Below are positions 8,435 through 17,200 of a DNA stretch of 51,113 nucleotides, piece after piece (position 1 is the stretch's first letter; each line of letters begins with the position of its first letter). The notes beneath the pieces are model-generated. The model was not told where the DNA came from, made no database searches, and was given only the letters and a program-made list of their open reading frames with translations. Origin of the DNA: DATKOF01 sp035524795 (GTDB lineage: Bacteria; Pseudomonadota; Gammaproteobacteria; Burkholderiales; SG8-41); the NCBI GenBank assembly GCA_035524795.1, contig DATKOF010000013.1, positions 1 to 51,113 on the forward strand, given 5' to 3'. A program made the position numbers and the translations under genes.

Positions 8435-8946
8435 CGGTTCCACGGCATTCTGGCCAGCACATGCGCGAGTCCGCAGAAGCCGGTGAGTCCAGCGAACAGA
8501 AGCCCGGCGCCGAAAAATCCGGCGATGATCAGAAAAGCAGGATGAGCGAGATAGCCGAGAAGGGTGCCGAGCAGCACCAGGCTGCCGACAACTGCCTGGA
8601 CCTGCCTGTCGAGCGGCAGGAAAACGCGTCCGGATTTTTCCACCGGCAGGCCGGCCTTCTCCCAGGCTTCGATGCCGCCTTCGAGGTTGTAGACCTCGAG
8701 GCTGGTGTTTTCGCGCGTCAATTTGTCGCACGCTTCCTGGCCGCGCTTGCCGGCCTTGCAGTGCATGACGAGTTTTTTCCCGTCAACCCCGGGCAGTGCC
8801 GTCCGGCCGACCTGGCCGAGCGGCAGCAGTGTCGCCGCCGGAATATGCGCGGCGCGGTATTCGGCCGGCTCGCGGACGTCGATCAGCACGGCTTCGCCGC
8901 GCTCCAGCCACTGCTTGAGACGGAGGGGATCGATACTATGGATCAT
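8431..8946 (-). CDS. Rhodanese domain protein with C-terminal membrane hairpin (YgaP-like)
   Basis: 171 residues. Sulfurtransferase domain at residues 1-110 with the catalytic Cys63 in the loop CKAGKR. The C-terminal part (about 115-165) has two hydrophobic helices of the DUF2892 type, so the domain is membrane-tethered as in E. coli YgaP. It likely moves sulfane sulfur between persulfide carriers and the dioxygenase encoded downstream. The ATG at 8946 is 13 bp downstream of an operator-like box that also separates it from the regulator gene. This suggests an internal regulated promoter or transcription from the regulator. Confidence 0.9.
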   Translation of the reverse strand: MIHSIDPLRLKQWLERGEAVLIDVREPAEYRAAHIPAATLLPLGQVGRTALPGVDGKKLVMHCKAGKRGQEACDKLTRENTSLEVYNLEGGIEAWEKAGLPVEKSGRVFLPLDRQVQAVVGSLVLLGTLLGYLAHPAFLIIAGFFGAGLLFAGLTGFCGLAHVLARMPWNR

Positions 8947-8959
8947 GGCGTTCCTTTAC

Positions 8960-8975
8960 ATTAGTGAAATCTAAT
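8960..8975. promoter_or_regulatory. BigR-like operator box in front of the rhodanese gene
   Basis: ATTAG-N6-CTAAT inverted repeat in an AT-rich gap between the regulator and the rhodanese gene. The same half-sites and spacing recur at 9315-9330 upstream of the regulator. AT-rich boxes of this kind are bound by BigR/SqrR-type repressors. Confidence 0.7.
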
Positions 8976-8994
8976 ATATAAGATAAAAATATAT

Positions 8995-9303
8995 CTACGT
9001 TTTGCAGTACAGCCCGTACAGCGTGTCCAGAATCTTTTTCGCCCTGTGGTCCTTCACCGCGTAGTAGATGATCTGCCCGGCGCGCTCGGTTTCGACGATA
9101 CCTTCGGCCTTGAGCCGGGCCAGGTGCTGCGACAGCGCAGATTGCGACAGGCCGACCAGTTCCGCCAGATCGCCGACGCACCGCTGCTCCTTCGCGATAT
9201 GGCACAGAATCATCAACCGCCTCGGATTGCCGAGCGTTTTCAGCAACGCGGCCGCCTCCGCGGCGTTGCGCTTCATGTCTTTCGCCAGGTTATGGGCCGC
9301 CAT
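8995..9303 (-). CDS. ArsR-family persulfide-responsive repressor (BigR/SqrR-like)
   Basis: 102 residues. Winged helix-turn-helix of the ArsR family, with the recognition helix in SQSALSQHLARLKAEG. Cysteines at 34, 42 and 100. In BigR and SqrR a cysteine pair placed like C42 and C100 forms an intramolecular tetrasulfide or disulfide when sulfide is present and releases DNA; a similar mechanism is inferred here. First gene of the operon with rhodanese, exporter and dioxygenase. It is flanked by two matching operator boxes, one upstream (9315-9330) and one downstream (8960-8975), consistent with autoregulation and control of the structural genes. Confidence 0.9.
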   Translation of the reverse strand: MAAHNLAKDMKRNAAEAAALLKTLGNPRRLMILCHIAKEQRCVGDLAELVGLSQSALSQHLARLKAEGIVETERAGQIIYYAVKDHRAKKILDTLYGLYCKT

Positions 9304-9314
9304 CTGTTTATTAT

Positions 9315-9330
9315 ATTAGATATATCTAAA
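9315..9330. promoter_or_regulatory. BigR-like operator box upstream of the regulator
   Basis: ATTAG-N6-CTAAA inverted repeat containing the perfect 14-bp palindrome TTAGATATATCTAA (9316-9329), 12 bp before the regulator start. Same half-sites and six-base spacer as the box at 8960-8975. Confidence 0.72.
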
Positions 9331-9398
9331 ATATCAAGCGCCGCGCCCGTTCGCCGGGAGACCGCACCGCGGTATTTCCTCGTACCATCTGAATGGCA

Positions 9399-9434
9399 TA
9401 GTACCAAGACACTAGCCGAATTGACCGTCGGTTG
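9399..9434 (+). promoter_or_regulatory. Operator-like composite upstream of peptide gene 1
   Basis: The dyad TAGT-N8-ACTA (9399-9414) is followed ten bases later by CCGTCGGTTG (9425-9434), the latter inside the shared block TGACCGTCRGTTGTATTGAGC. The same two elements with the same ten-base gap recur at 9770-9805 in front of the second peptide gene. Probable activator or repressor site; the promoter itself could not be placed. Confidence 0.6.
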
Positions 9435-9473
9435 TATTGAGCGAGGGCCTCGGAAGGCTGAACATGTCCGGCA

Positions 9474-9498
9474 CGGAGCAAGAAGCATTGCTACTCCG
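9474..9498 (+). promoter_or_regulatory. Leader hairpin upstream of peptide gene 1
   Basis: CGGAG (9474-9478) can pair with CTCCG (9494-9498) about 20 bases before the Shine-Dalgarno sequence. In the second unit the same position holds CGGGC / GCCCG, so the two variable base pairs changed on both sides. This is covariation within one pair of paralogues. Confidence 0.5.
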
Positions 9499-9530
9499 GC
9501 TGTAATTCAACCTTTGCTAAGGAGAGGCTT

Positions 9531-9659
9531 ATGGAACCCCAAATCAATGCCAGCGACACATCGTCTTCCTTTCAGGTACTTGGCATCACATGTATTGGAA
9601 CGGGTGTGATAGCCGCACTGGTCATGGCGGGATGGTCCTTTGCGGTTTACCTTGCATGA
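9531..9659 (+). CDS. 42-residue single-span membrane peptide 1 (unknown family)
   Basis: Begins MEPQINASDTSSSFQ, then one hydrophobic helix of about 20 residues, and ends ALVMAGWSFAVYLA at the stop. A strong ribosome binding site AAGGAG (9519-9524) precedes the ATG. A second gene 370 bp downstream encodes a peptide of exactly the same length with the same C-terminal pattern (ALVMAxWxFxxYLA), and leader and operator-like sequences are shared. The N-terminal half diverges while the membrane helix and C-terminus are kept. This is the expected pattern for selected protein, not chance ORFs. No family recognised; possibilities are a small subunit or regulator of a membrane enzyme. A GC-rich hairpin follows. 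Confidence 0.75.
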   Translation: MEPQINASDTSSSFQVLGITCIGTGVIAALVMAGWSFAVYLA

Positions 9660-9677
9660 ACTCTGCCATACGCACAA

Positions 9678-9707
9678 CCCGGCGCCCCGGTAATCCAGGG
9701 CGCCGGG
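9678..9707. terminator. Hairpin after peptide gene 1
   Basis: Perfect 10-bp stem CCCGGCGCCC / GGGCGCCGGG with a 10-base loop, 18 bp after the stop codon. There is no T-tract (CGTTCATC follows), so it may protect the 3' end or terminate only weakly. Confidence 0.5.
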
Positions 9708-9769
9708 CGTTCATCCCGGTTTGCGGGCCATGTCGGGGGGTGCTCCGTGCGTCCGCACATCGAACGGTC

Positions 9770-9805
9770 TAGTACTAAAGCGCTAACCAGACTGACCGTC
9801 AGTTG
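9770..9805 (+). promoter_or_regulatory. Operator-like composite upstream of peptide gene 2
   Basis: TAGTACTAAAGCGCTA (9770-9785) and CCGTCAGTTG (9796-9805) have the same ten-base gap as in front of peptide gene 1. Both sit about 131 bp before the ATG in either unit. Confidence 0.6.
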
Positions 9806-9843
9806 TATTGAGCACACACTCCGGAAAGCCGAGCATATCGGCA

Positions 9844-9867
9844 CGGGCGGAAAAGCAGCGCTGCCCG
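9844..9867 (+). promoter_or_regulatory. Leader hairpin upstream of peptide gene 2
   Basis: CGGGC (9844-9848) pairs with GCCCG (9863-9867). It lies in the same place as the hairpin in unit 1 but with compensatory base-pair changes. Confidence 0.5.
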
Positions 9868-9900
9868 GGTTGTATTGGCCCTTTTTGTAAGGAGCGACCG

Positions 9901-10029
9901 ATGAAATCCGAGATCGAAACTGTCATCAAACCATCCGCCATCGTGGTATTTGGCATTCTGAGCGTGCTGACCGGCACACTGGCTGCACTGGTCATGGCGG
10001 CGTGGGGCTTTACGATCTACCTCGCGTGA
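9901..10029 (+). CDS. 42-residue single-span membrane peptide 2 (paralogue of peptide 1)
   Basis: Begins MKSEIETVIKPSAIVV and ends AALVMAAWGFTIYLA. One predicted transmembrane helix covers most of residues 14-38. Ribosome binding site AAGGAG at 9889-9894. Of the last 18 residues, 11 are identical to peptide 1 and most others are conservative. The shared length, shared leader and shared operator-like motif show a tandem duplication retained by selection. The next gene on the other strand is a FixJ/NarL-type response regulator, the obvious candidate controller. A classical intrinsic terminator lies about 170 bp after the stop. Function unknown. Confidence 0.75.
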   Translation: MKSEIETVIKPSAIVVFGILSVLTGTLAALVMAAWGFTIYLA

Positions 10030-10104
10030 GCGTTAAAGGCCTTCCGCAAGACAAGCGCTTGGGCCGCGGTTGCAGAATTCGAGCGCGAATGTCCAGGCAA
10101 GAGA

Positions 10105-10179
10105 ATGCAAATCAGGAAACACTCGCTCGGCACGCACCAGTCACTTGATATCGATGGCTTGCAGGTTTCTTGCTCGTAG
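10105..10179 (+). CDS. Possible 24-residue peptide in the 3' part of the second unit
   Basis: ATG at 10105 with an imperfect upstream AGGCAAGAG, then 24 codons of mixed, hydrophilic composition (MQIRKHSLGTHQSLDIDG...) ending 19 bases before the terminator stem. It would be on the same transcript as peptide 2. Nothing in it resembles a known peptide, and a frame this short can occur by chance. Confidence 0.2.
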   Translation: MQIRKHSLGTHQSLDIDGLQVSCS

Positions 10180-10197
10180 GGAGATCCGCCCCCCTCC

Positions 10198-10230
10198 GCC
10201 GGCGCCGCAGTCCGGGCGCCGGCTCTTTTT
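10198..10230 (+). terminator. Intrinsic terminator ending the tandem peptide region
   Basis: Perfect 9-bp stem GCCGGCGCC / GGCGCCGGC with an 8-base loop, followed by TCTTTTT. Confidence 0.85.
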
Positions 10231-10375
10231 ATGTGGCGTGATATGGAGTATTCGCACAATCGCCCGAAATTTGGGCCTGCTGACCCAGGGGTTCGTGCGA
10301 CCCAAGCCCGCCCCAAGAATGAGCGAGTGGCGTTTCACACTCTCCCGGTCTGATCGGCGGAGGAAATCCGTGCTA

Positions 10376-11059
10376 CTAAACGTGTTTGCGGTGCAGGTCG
10401 AATTTGATACCGAGCCGCCCCACTGCGATTACTGCCTGGGTACGGTTCGTGACGCCGAGTGCCCGCAGGATGGCGGTCACGTGAATTTTCACAGTGCCTT
10501 CCGCCAGTCCCAGTTCCCGGCAGATCAGCTTGTTGGGCTTGCCCTGAATCAGCAAAGCCAGCACATCTGCCTGACGTCCGGTCAGCCCGATTTCTGCGGG
10601 ACTGACCGGGCCATTTCCCTGATGCTGTGCGGTGATTGCGTTGGTCCGGGAGTTATCGGTGGTCTGATTCACGATATCCGCCGGCAGATAAACCCCGCCG
10701 CCGAGCACCATGCGTAACGCGTTGAGCATGATTTTCCCGTCATGGGACTTCGGAATGAAGCCCATGGCGCCACCATCCAGCGCACGCATGACGTCCTGGC
10801 GATCTTCGGATGCGGAAAGCACGACAACGGGGACGCTTGGAAGCAGGCTGCGGCATTCCGATAGTGCGGCAAAACCGCTTTTATCGGGCAACTGCAAGTC
10901 GAGCAGAATCAGTTCAAGGTCGGAATTTTGATTGATGATGCGTATCGCATTTGCGCAATCCGCCGCTTCCAGGACGGCAAGCTTGGGGCATATTTCCTGA
11001 AGTAATTGCTTTAGCGCTTCTCTTATCAGGACATGATCGTCAACGACCAGTACTTTCAT
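10376..11059 (-). CDS. FixJ/NarL-family response regulator
   Basis: 227 residues. Receiver domain at about 1-120 with acidic pocket residues D7/D8, phospho-acceptor D54 (LILLDLQLPD), Ser83 and Lys105 (GFIPKS). A LuxR-type helix-turn-helix occupies about 155-220 (LTGRQADVLALLIQGKPNK, then LAEGTVKIHVTAILRALG). It acts as a phosphorylation-dependent transcription factor. No kinase gene is adjacent on its strand; the hybrid kinase at 17249-19072, on the far side of the giant enzyme gene, is the likely partner. It is divergent from the giant enzyme gene, and the shared 200-bp gap contains a copy of the CCGTCGGTTG motif found in front of both peptide genes, so it may control all three and itself. 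Confidence 0.92.
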   Translation of the reverse strand: MKVLVVDDHVLIREALKQLLQEICPKLAVLEAADCANAIRIINQNSDLELILLDLQLPDKSGFAALSECRSLLPSVPVVVLSASEDRQDVMRALDGGAMGFIPKSHDGKIMLNALRMVLGGGVYLPADIVNQTTDNSRTNAITAQHQGNGPVSPAEIGLTGRQADVLALLIQGKPNKLICRELGLAEGTVKIHVTAILRALGVTNRTQAVIAVGRLGIKFDLHRKHV

Positions 11060-11165
11060 TGCGCACCCCTTCTAGGGTGGGTTTGTAACAATCGCGCCGT
11101 ACCCAATTCAACAGCATCAGGCATCCATCAGGTTCTGTCAAGATGCCGTGCGTTCTATAGGTAGT

Positions 11166-11175
11166 CAACCGACGG
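11166..11175 (-). promoter_or_regulatory. Third copy of the CCGTCGGTTG motif
   Basis: Reads CAACCGACGG on the plus strand, which is CCGTCGGTTG on the minus strand, identical over ten bases to the motif at 9425-9434. It lies between the divergent response regulator and giant enzyme genes. Confidence 0.45.
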
Positions 11176-11260
11176 CATTGTTAGTATGAAGCGGGCATAA
11201 CGACAAGGGTTAACCACGAATTGCGCCGGCGCGAAGGCGCCCGCCCAGAAGGGGGGAATA

Positions 11261-14200
11261 ATGAGCTGTTTGCTGTCTGAACCGATTGAAACGCTGATTG
11301 CCGACCGATCTTGCGATGATTTCAGCGAAAAATGCGACGTATTGATCGTCGGTTCCGGCTATGGCGGGTCCATTGCCGCAATGCGATTGGCCAAGGAAGG
11401 CCGGAAAGTCTGGGTCTTCGAACGTGGCAACGAGTACATGCCCGGCGATTTTCCCGAATCCCTGGGGGATCTGCCGGGCCATGTCCGGTTATTGCATCCC
11501 GGTCATGACGTTCCGATTGGCTATGCCGGAGCGCTGTTCGATTTCCGGATCGGCGACACGATCAATTTCCTGGTCGGCAACGGCTTGGGGGGCACCTCGC
11601 TGATCAACGCCAACGTTGCGCTGGAGCCCGATCCGGATATTTTTAAAGACCCCCGCTGGCCGGAGAAAGTTCGTAAGCAAAAAGAGAGGCTGCTTCAATG
11701 CTGTCAGGAAGTCAGGAAGCTGCTTGGCGTAAACGATGCCAAGACTGAAAAATATCCCAAATATGCCGCGCTGAAGAAGGTGGCGAAAAGCCTGGGGAAG
11801 GAAGGGGAATGTTGTCCCGCACCGCTGACCGTCACGCAGACTACCGGCCCTAACGCCGTCGGCATCACGCAAAGCGCGTGTATCGGCTGCGCCAATTGTG
11901 TGACCGGTTGCAATACAGGAGCAAAGAATACGCTCGCGATGAACGCGCTGCCGCTCGCCAAAAGCCGCGGCGCCGAACTTTATACCGGCGTCTCGGTGTT
12001 GAGCGTCGAGCCGGTGGATTGTGAGAACAACGACGGTTCGCAAGGATGGCGGGTGCGGTTCCGGGTTACCGAGGCATGCAAGGGTGTCTTCCAGCAGGAT
12101 GTATTTACGCTGCATGCCCGGGTCGTGATCCTTGCGGCCGGCACGCTCGGCAGCACCGAAATATTGCTGCGCTCACAGGCGCGCGGCGCAGAGCTTGGCG
12201 GTGGGGTGCGATTTTCGGATCAATTGGGCGAGCGGCTTTCCGGAAATGGCGACACGCTGGCTTTCGGTTACGCACAAAAAGAAGAAGTTAATGCCGTGGC
12301 CCATGCGGAATTCGACAAGGTCACGGAACCGCGCAGCAATCGCGGCATCGGTCCCACGATTACCGGGTACTTCAAGAAAACACCCGATAATGCGGACCCG
12401 GCAGCCCAGCGTCATCGACAGGTTACGGTCGAAGACAGCGCCGTTCCTGAAGCGCTTGCACAGATATTCGGCGAGATCATAACGACTGCCGCGCTGCCAC
12501 GCCGCTACGTTAAGGACGGCTTGCCGGCTTGGTTCGACGGTAAGCCCACGGCGGACCCGCTGGCGGTGCACCCTGGGGCGCTGCGACACAGCCAGATGCT
12601 GCTGATCATGGGCGACGATGAGGCTCAATGGAAAGTCAAGCTTGGCCATACTGAGAATGTCGCGACGGGCGACCATGATCAAGCCACGCTTCATATCCTC
12701 CCTGGTGCATCGGCGGCCACACGTGATGAGAAATCAGTATTCAGTGACGTCGATCGCATGCTGGAAACGGCCGAGCGGGAAAAGGGTTTTGACGGCGGGC
12801 ACTATTTGCCCAATCCGTTGTGGAAATTCATGCCGGACAAGTTGAGCGCATTGACCAATGTGCCGCCGCCCCAAGGCCAGTTGCTGTCGGTTCATCCGTT
12901 GGGCGGTTGCGTGATGGGGGAGAATCCCAATACCGGTGTGGTGGATGGCCATGGGCGCGTGTTCAACGGTAATGCCGCAAAGCTGGACTTTTCCCAAGCC
13001 ACCACGACTTTCAAAGTATTGGCGAAGGATATCGCAGAGAAGCTGGTTTACAAGGGATTGTACGTGATGGATGGCGCGGTGATTCCGCGTGCGCTCGGTG
13101 TCAATCCATTATTGACGATCTCCGCGCTTGCCTATTTGAATGCCGAACACGTCGATGGATATTTGAGAAAACCGGAGACCCCGTCCGGCGGGACAGATGT
13201 TGCACCCGGTTCCTGTCCCGGTCTCGGGCGGGCCAATTCCGAAATCATCGAAGCGATTGATTGCACGATCGCCGACAATCAAAAAGATCCCGATCCTGCG
13301 CCGGCACATCAGGTCCATGCCGAGTTCAATGAATGTTTGGTCGGGCAGCTTTCGGTCGACACCGTTCCCAAGTGGCTGGCGGATCGCTTGAGTCAGAATG
13401 CCGGGGATGTAGCGAAGCTGGCTATGAACAACCGGCTGGTGGTTTCGATCAAGATTGATATACCCGACATAGTCGCTTGGTTGCGCGACCCCAACAATAA
13501 ACTGCGTGCTACCGCCAAACTGTTCCGGAACTTGGCGCCAGCCGAGATGGATACCATTGACGATCTGCAATTGCAATCCCTGGCTGAAGGCAACGGTAAT
13601 GTGCGGTTATTGGCGCTCGATCGGCCGGGCTTGCAGTGCCGCTGGCGCGCGGCGCTGGCAGTCTGCAAGTTTTTTGTCAGGCGCACCGAAGATCTTGTCC
13701 GGCAACTTTTCAGTCCGTCGAAGGAATCGCGTTGTGAAGAGGTGAAACAATTCTGGCGTGTTGCGCTCAACCACGGTAACTGGCGGCGCCTGCACTATTG
13801 CGTGGAGTTCAAAACAGCGCACGGCAAAACTCTGAAAATGGAAGGCACCAAGTATCTTGCCTATGCGGCGGGCCTGCGCGCGCCGTGGCGGGACTGGCGG
13901 GCGATCTGGACTGATCTGGCAAGCCGGTCTCCATGGGCGACGCTGAAGGATCTGCTGCTGCTGCGTGTGCCTTGGCATAACCCGTGGAACGCGCTCGTCG
14001 ATCTGCCGATCGAATTGAGCGACGGAAGGAATCGCGTCACGGGCGTATTACGCGTTGATCTGGTCCGGCTGTCGCAGCGTTCTCCGCTGCAAGTGATCAA
14101 ATCGCCAAACGAACCTGTTACGGTCGCGACGATGATCAGCGCCGGCATGATGACGCTGCGCACCCTGTTTCAGACGCACTTCTGGAGCTTCGGCGCTCCC

Positions 14201-17200
14201 GATTATCCCAAACAACCGATTTTGCCCGTTCCGAACCCCGAACAGGGGACCGCCAACCCGCGCGACCCTGGTCCGGTCGAGGCAAGAGGCGATGTCATTA
14301 CGCCGGAATTCGTCACCCTGACCGTTCGCAAATTTCCGCCCGCGCCGGCGCCGACCATCGAAATCCGGCTGGCGCATTACAGGCGGCCGGGCGCCGACAA
14401 AGGCAGTCTGTTGTTCGTGCACGGCCTTGCGCATAGCAGCATGGTATTTGCAACCGATACCGTGAAAACCAATCTTGCCAGATACTTTTGCCGCCAGGGT
14501 TACGACGTATGGCTGCTTGACCATCGTTTGAGTATCGCATTGCCGGATGAAACATCCGGCAGGTGGCTTGCGGAGAATCCCTGGGACATGGATCAAACCG
14601 CACGCGCGGATATCGGAAAAGCGATTCAGTACATATACAAGGCGACCGGCGACCAGCCGGTGCAGGTGTTTGCGCATTGCATCGGCGCTGGCGCAACCGC
14701 GATGGCGGTGCTCAGCGGTTATTGCCAGGCCGGTGAGAAGGAATCGATGATCAGGTCCCTGGTCCTGCACGCGGTTCATCCATGGCTGGTGCCGTCGGTG
14801 ACCAATCATCTGCGCAATAACGTCGCCGCCTTCGTCAAGAACGCCATCAGCCAGCGTTTTTTCGATGTGGTGCCGTCGCAGGCCGTCCAGGTAACCGCCA
14901 GGGAGATGATGTTCGACCGGATCGCCGGTTCGGTGCCGTGGCGACCGTTGTGCGAAGCGGCGCGCCACCGCTGGGAGACAGACCCTCAGCGCATGGGAAG
15001 GCAGATTTGCAGCCGCATGACCTTGCTTTACGGTTATGAATGGAAACACGAGCACCTTACCGACGAAACACATCGGGCATTGGCGACACTGGTCGGCATC
15101 GGCAATCTGGAGGCTTATCGACAGATTTATTTCATTCTGCAACAGCAGCGGCTTACCAAGCGGGACGGCAGGAACGATTATGTGCGCGCCGACAATTTCG
15201 ATCTGTTCTGGTCGTTCCCGACGCTGTTTGCGCACGGTAGCGACAACAAGGTTTTCGATCCGCGCAGCGCACGCCAGTCCGCGCACCGTCTCGATCATTT
15301 GCGCGGTCTGTCGGGATGGGCAGGGCAGCGTGGAGAGCGCGGGGTCTATTGGTTCGAAGCGAAGCACTACGGGCACATGGATTTCCTGTTCGGGAAAAAC
15401 GCGAAGAAGGATGTTTATCCGCGTATCGATGAATTCTTCGAGATTGCCAGAAAAGCCAAGGATGCGAAGGAAAGTGGTGGCGAGCGCAGCAAGCACCTCG
15501 ACTTGCCGCCCGCCCCCCCTCCTTCGCAAGCAGCTACGCAGCCGCCGGCTTGCGGGCCCATGATCGGCTGGGTCAGGCGAAGCGACACTGGCAACATCGT
15601 GCTGCGCTTATGGCTGGAACCCTATCTGGCGACGGTTGCCGGCGTATTGGTTTGCAAATCTGGGGGGGATGTTTCTTCACCGAGGGATATTCCGCTGCCC
15701 CCGGACAGATATTATCCCGGCATATACAAGGTCTACGATGTCGAAGTGGAGTCCGACTTTGCAAAGGATCTCAACATCGCGCTTTCGCCGCCGGACGACC
15801 CCGACACCTTCGGCGTCAGCAAAAGCGTTAAAAGTATCCGCTTCGCCGATCAGGCGAAAACGGAGATCGAATTGACCGGAGTCGAGCCGCAATCAGCAAG
15901 CAGGAGCCTGGCCGACCCAGATGCGGAATTGCACGGTGAAACGGGCGCGAGAATACCATTGACGCGTTTGCCGTGGTTCCGGCGTTTGCAAGCCCGCGAT
16001 GATGGCGCGCGCGCGGCGTTTGTGGTCGGCTCCTGTCACTATCCCGGCTCTCCATTTGAGGCCGATCTTTCGGATCGTGTTTTTCAGGGCGTGTTGCGGC
16101 ATGTCGAAGACTCGGAGGCAGGCGAGGGCATTGATCACGTGCTGATGGTCGGCGATCAAATCTACGCCGACGCCACCACCGATATTTTCGACACGCGCGA
16201 AATGCGGGATCATTTCTCTTCATGTTATCGCGACGCTTTCGGCGGAAAATACCTGCGCCGGTTGCTGGCCAGCGTTCCGACTTATATGGCGCTGGACGAT
16301 CACGAGTTTCAGGACAACTATGCAGGCTCGCCGCGCGATCTGGCGCTATCGGGCACTGTGACCGCGCTCGGACTGGAATCGTATGTGGATTACGCGCTGG
16401 CTTCCGCAAAGGCCTATCAGTGGTGCATGAGTCCGGGCAATCCAGGCAACGTTCCCGTCCCTGGCGCCACGTCTGCAACGGCGAATGATGTAGAGAAACT
16501 ACAGATTTGGCGGCACCCCACAAGCTCTTCGACCGACAACGGTCTTTGGTACAAATTTTCAAGCGGCGGATTGCCGTTCTTTGTAATGGACACCCGGACC
16601 GAGCGCACGGTGCGCTACGCGCACATCGGGGCGCAGGATGCACGACTCGTTTGCGATCGGCAAAGGCAGGACTTGCAATCTTGGCTAAAAGAATTGCCGT
16701 CGGATATGCCTAAATTCATTGTTTCGGGCTGTGTGCTGGCGCCGGCTCCCCGCACGCTGATGGATAACCCGACTCTATGGCGCTACAGCGACGGTTGGGC
16801 GGGATTCCCCGCCACTTGGCAGAATTTGGTTGAATACATCGTTGACAACGGGATTCAGAATGTCGTCTTTATTTCTGGCGACTATCACATTTCGGTACTG
16901 GCGCAGCTGACACTATCCCACGCTGGCAATAGTGTGAATGCCTATCAGATCATCGCCTCCGGTTTTTATGCGCCGCTGCCGTTTGCCAATGAAAAGCCGG
17001 ACGATTATGACTGGGCGCCGAAACACAGCACTTTACTGCCGCACGGCACGAGCAAAGCACAGATAACAGCGAAGGCGTACTTGCTGACAACCGCCTATTC
17101 GCATTTCCTGCGTGTGGACGCGACAAGACAACCCGGGTCACAGTGGTCGATAGCTGTGCGTGCCTGTGGGCCGGATGGGAAGGATCTTCCGCTCGCCCAG

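Noticed and set aside
11225..11252. Riboswitch in the leader of the giant enzyme gene
   Set aside because: Only one small GC dyad is present; there is no conserved riboswitch core.
14048..15529. A 493-codon minus-strand frame inside the giant enzyme gene
   Set aside because: The plus-strand frame encodes the alpha/beta hydrolase module with conserved motifs; the antisense product resembles nothing.
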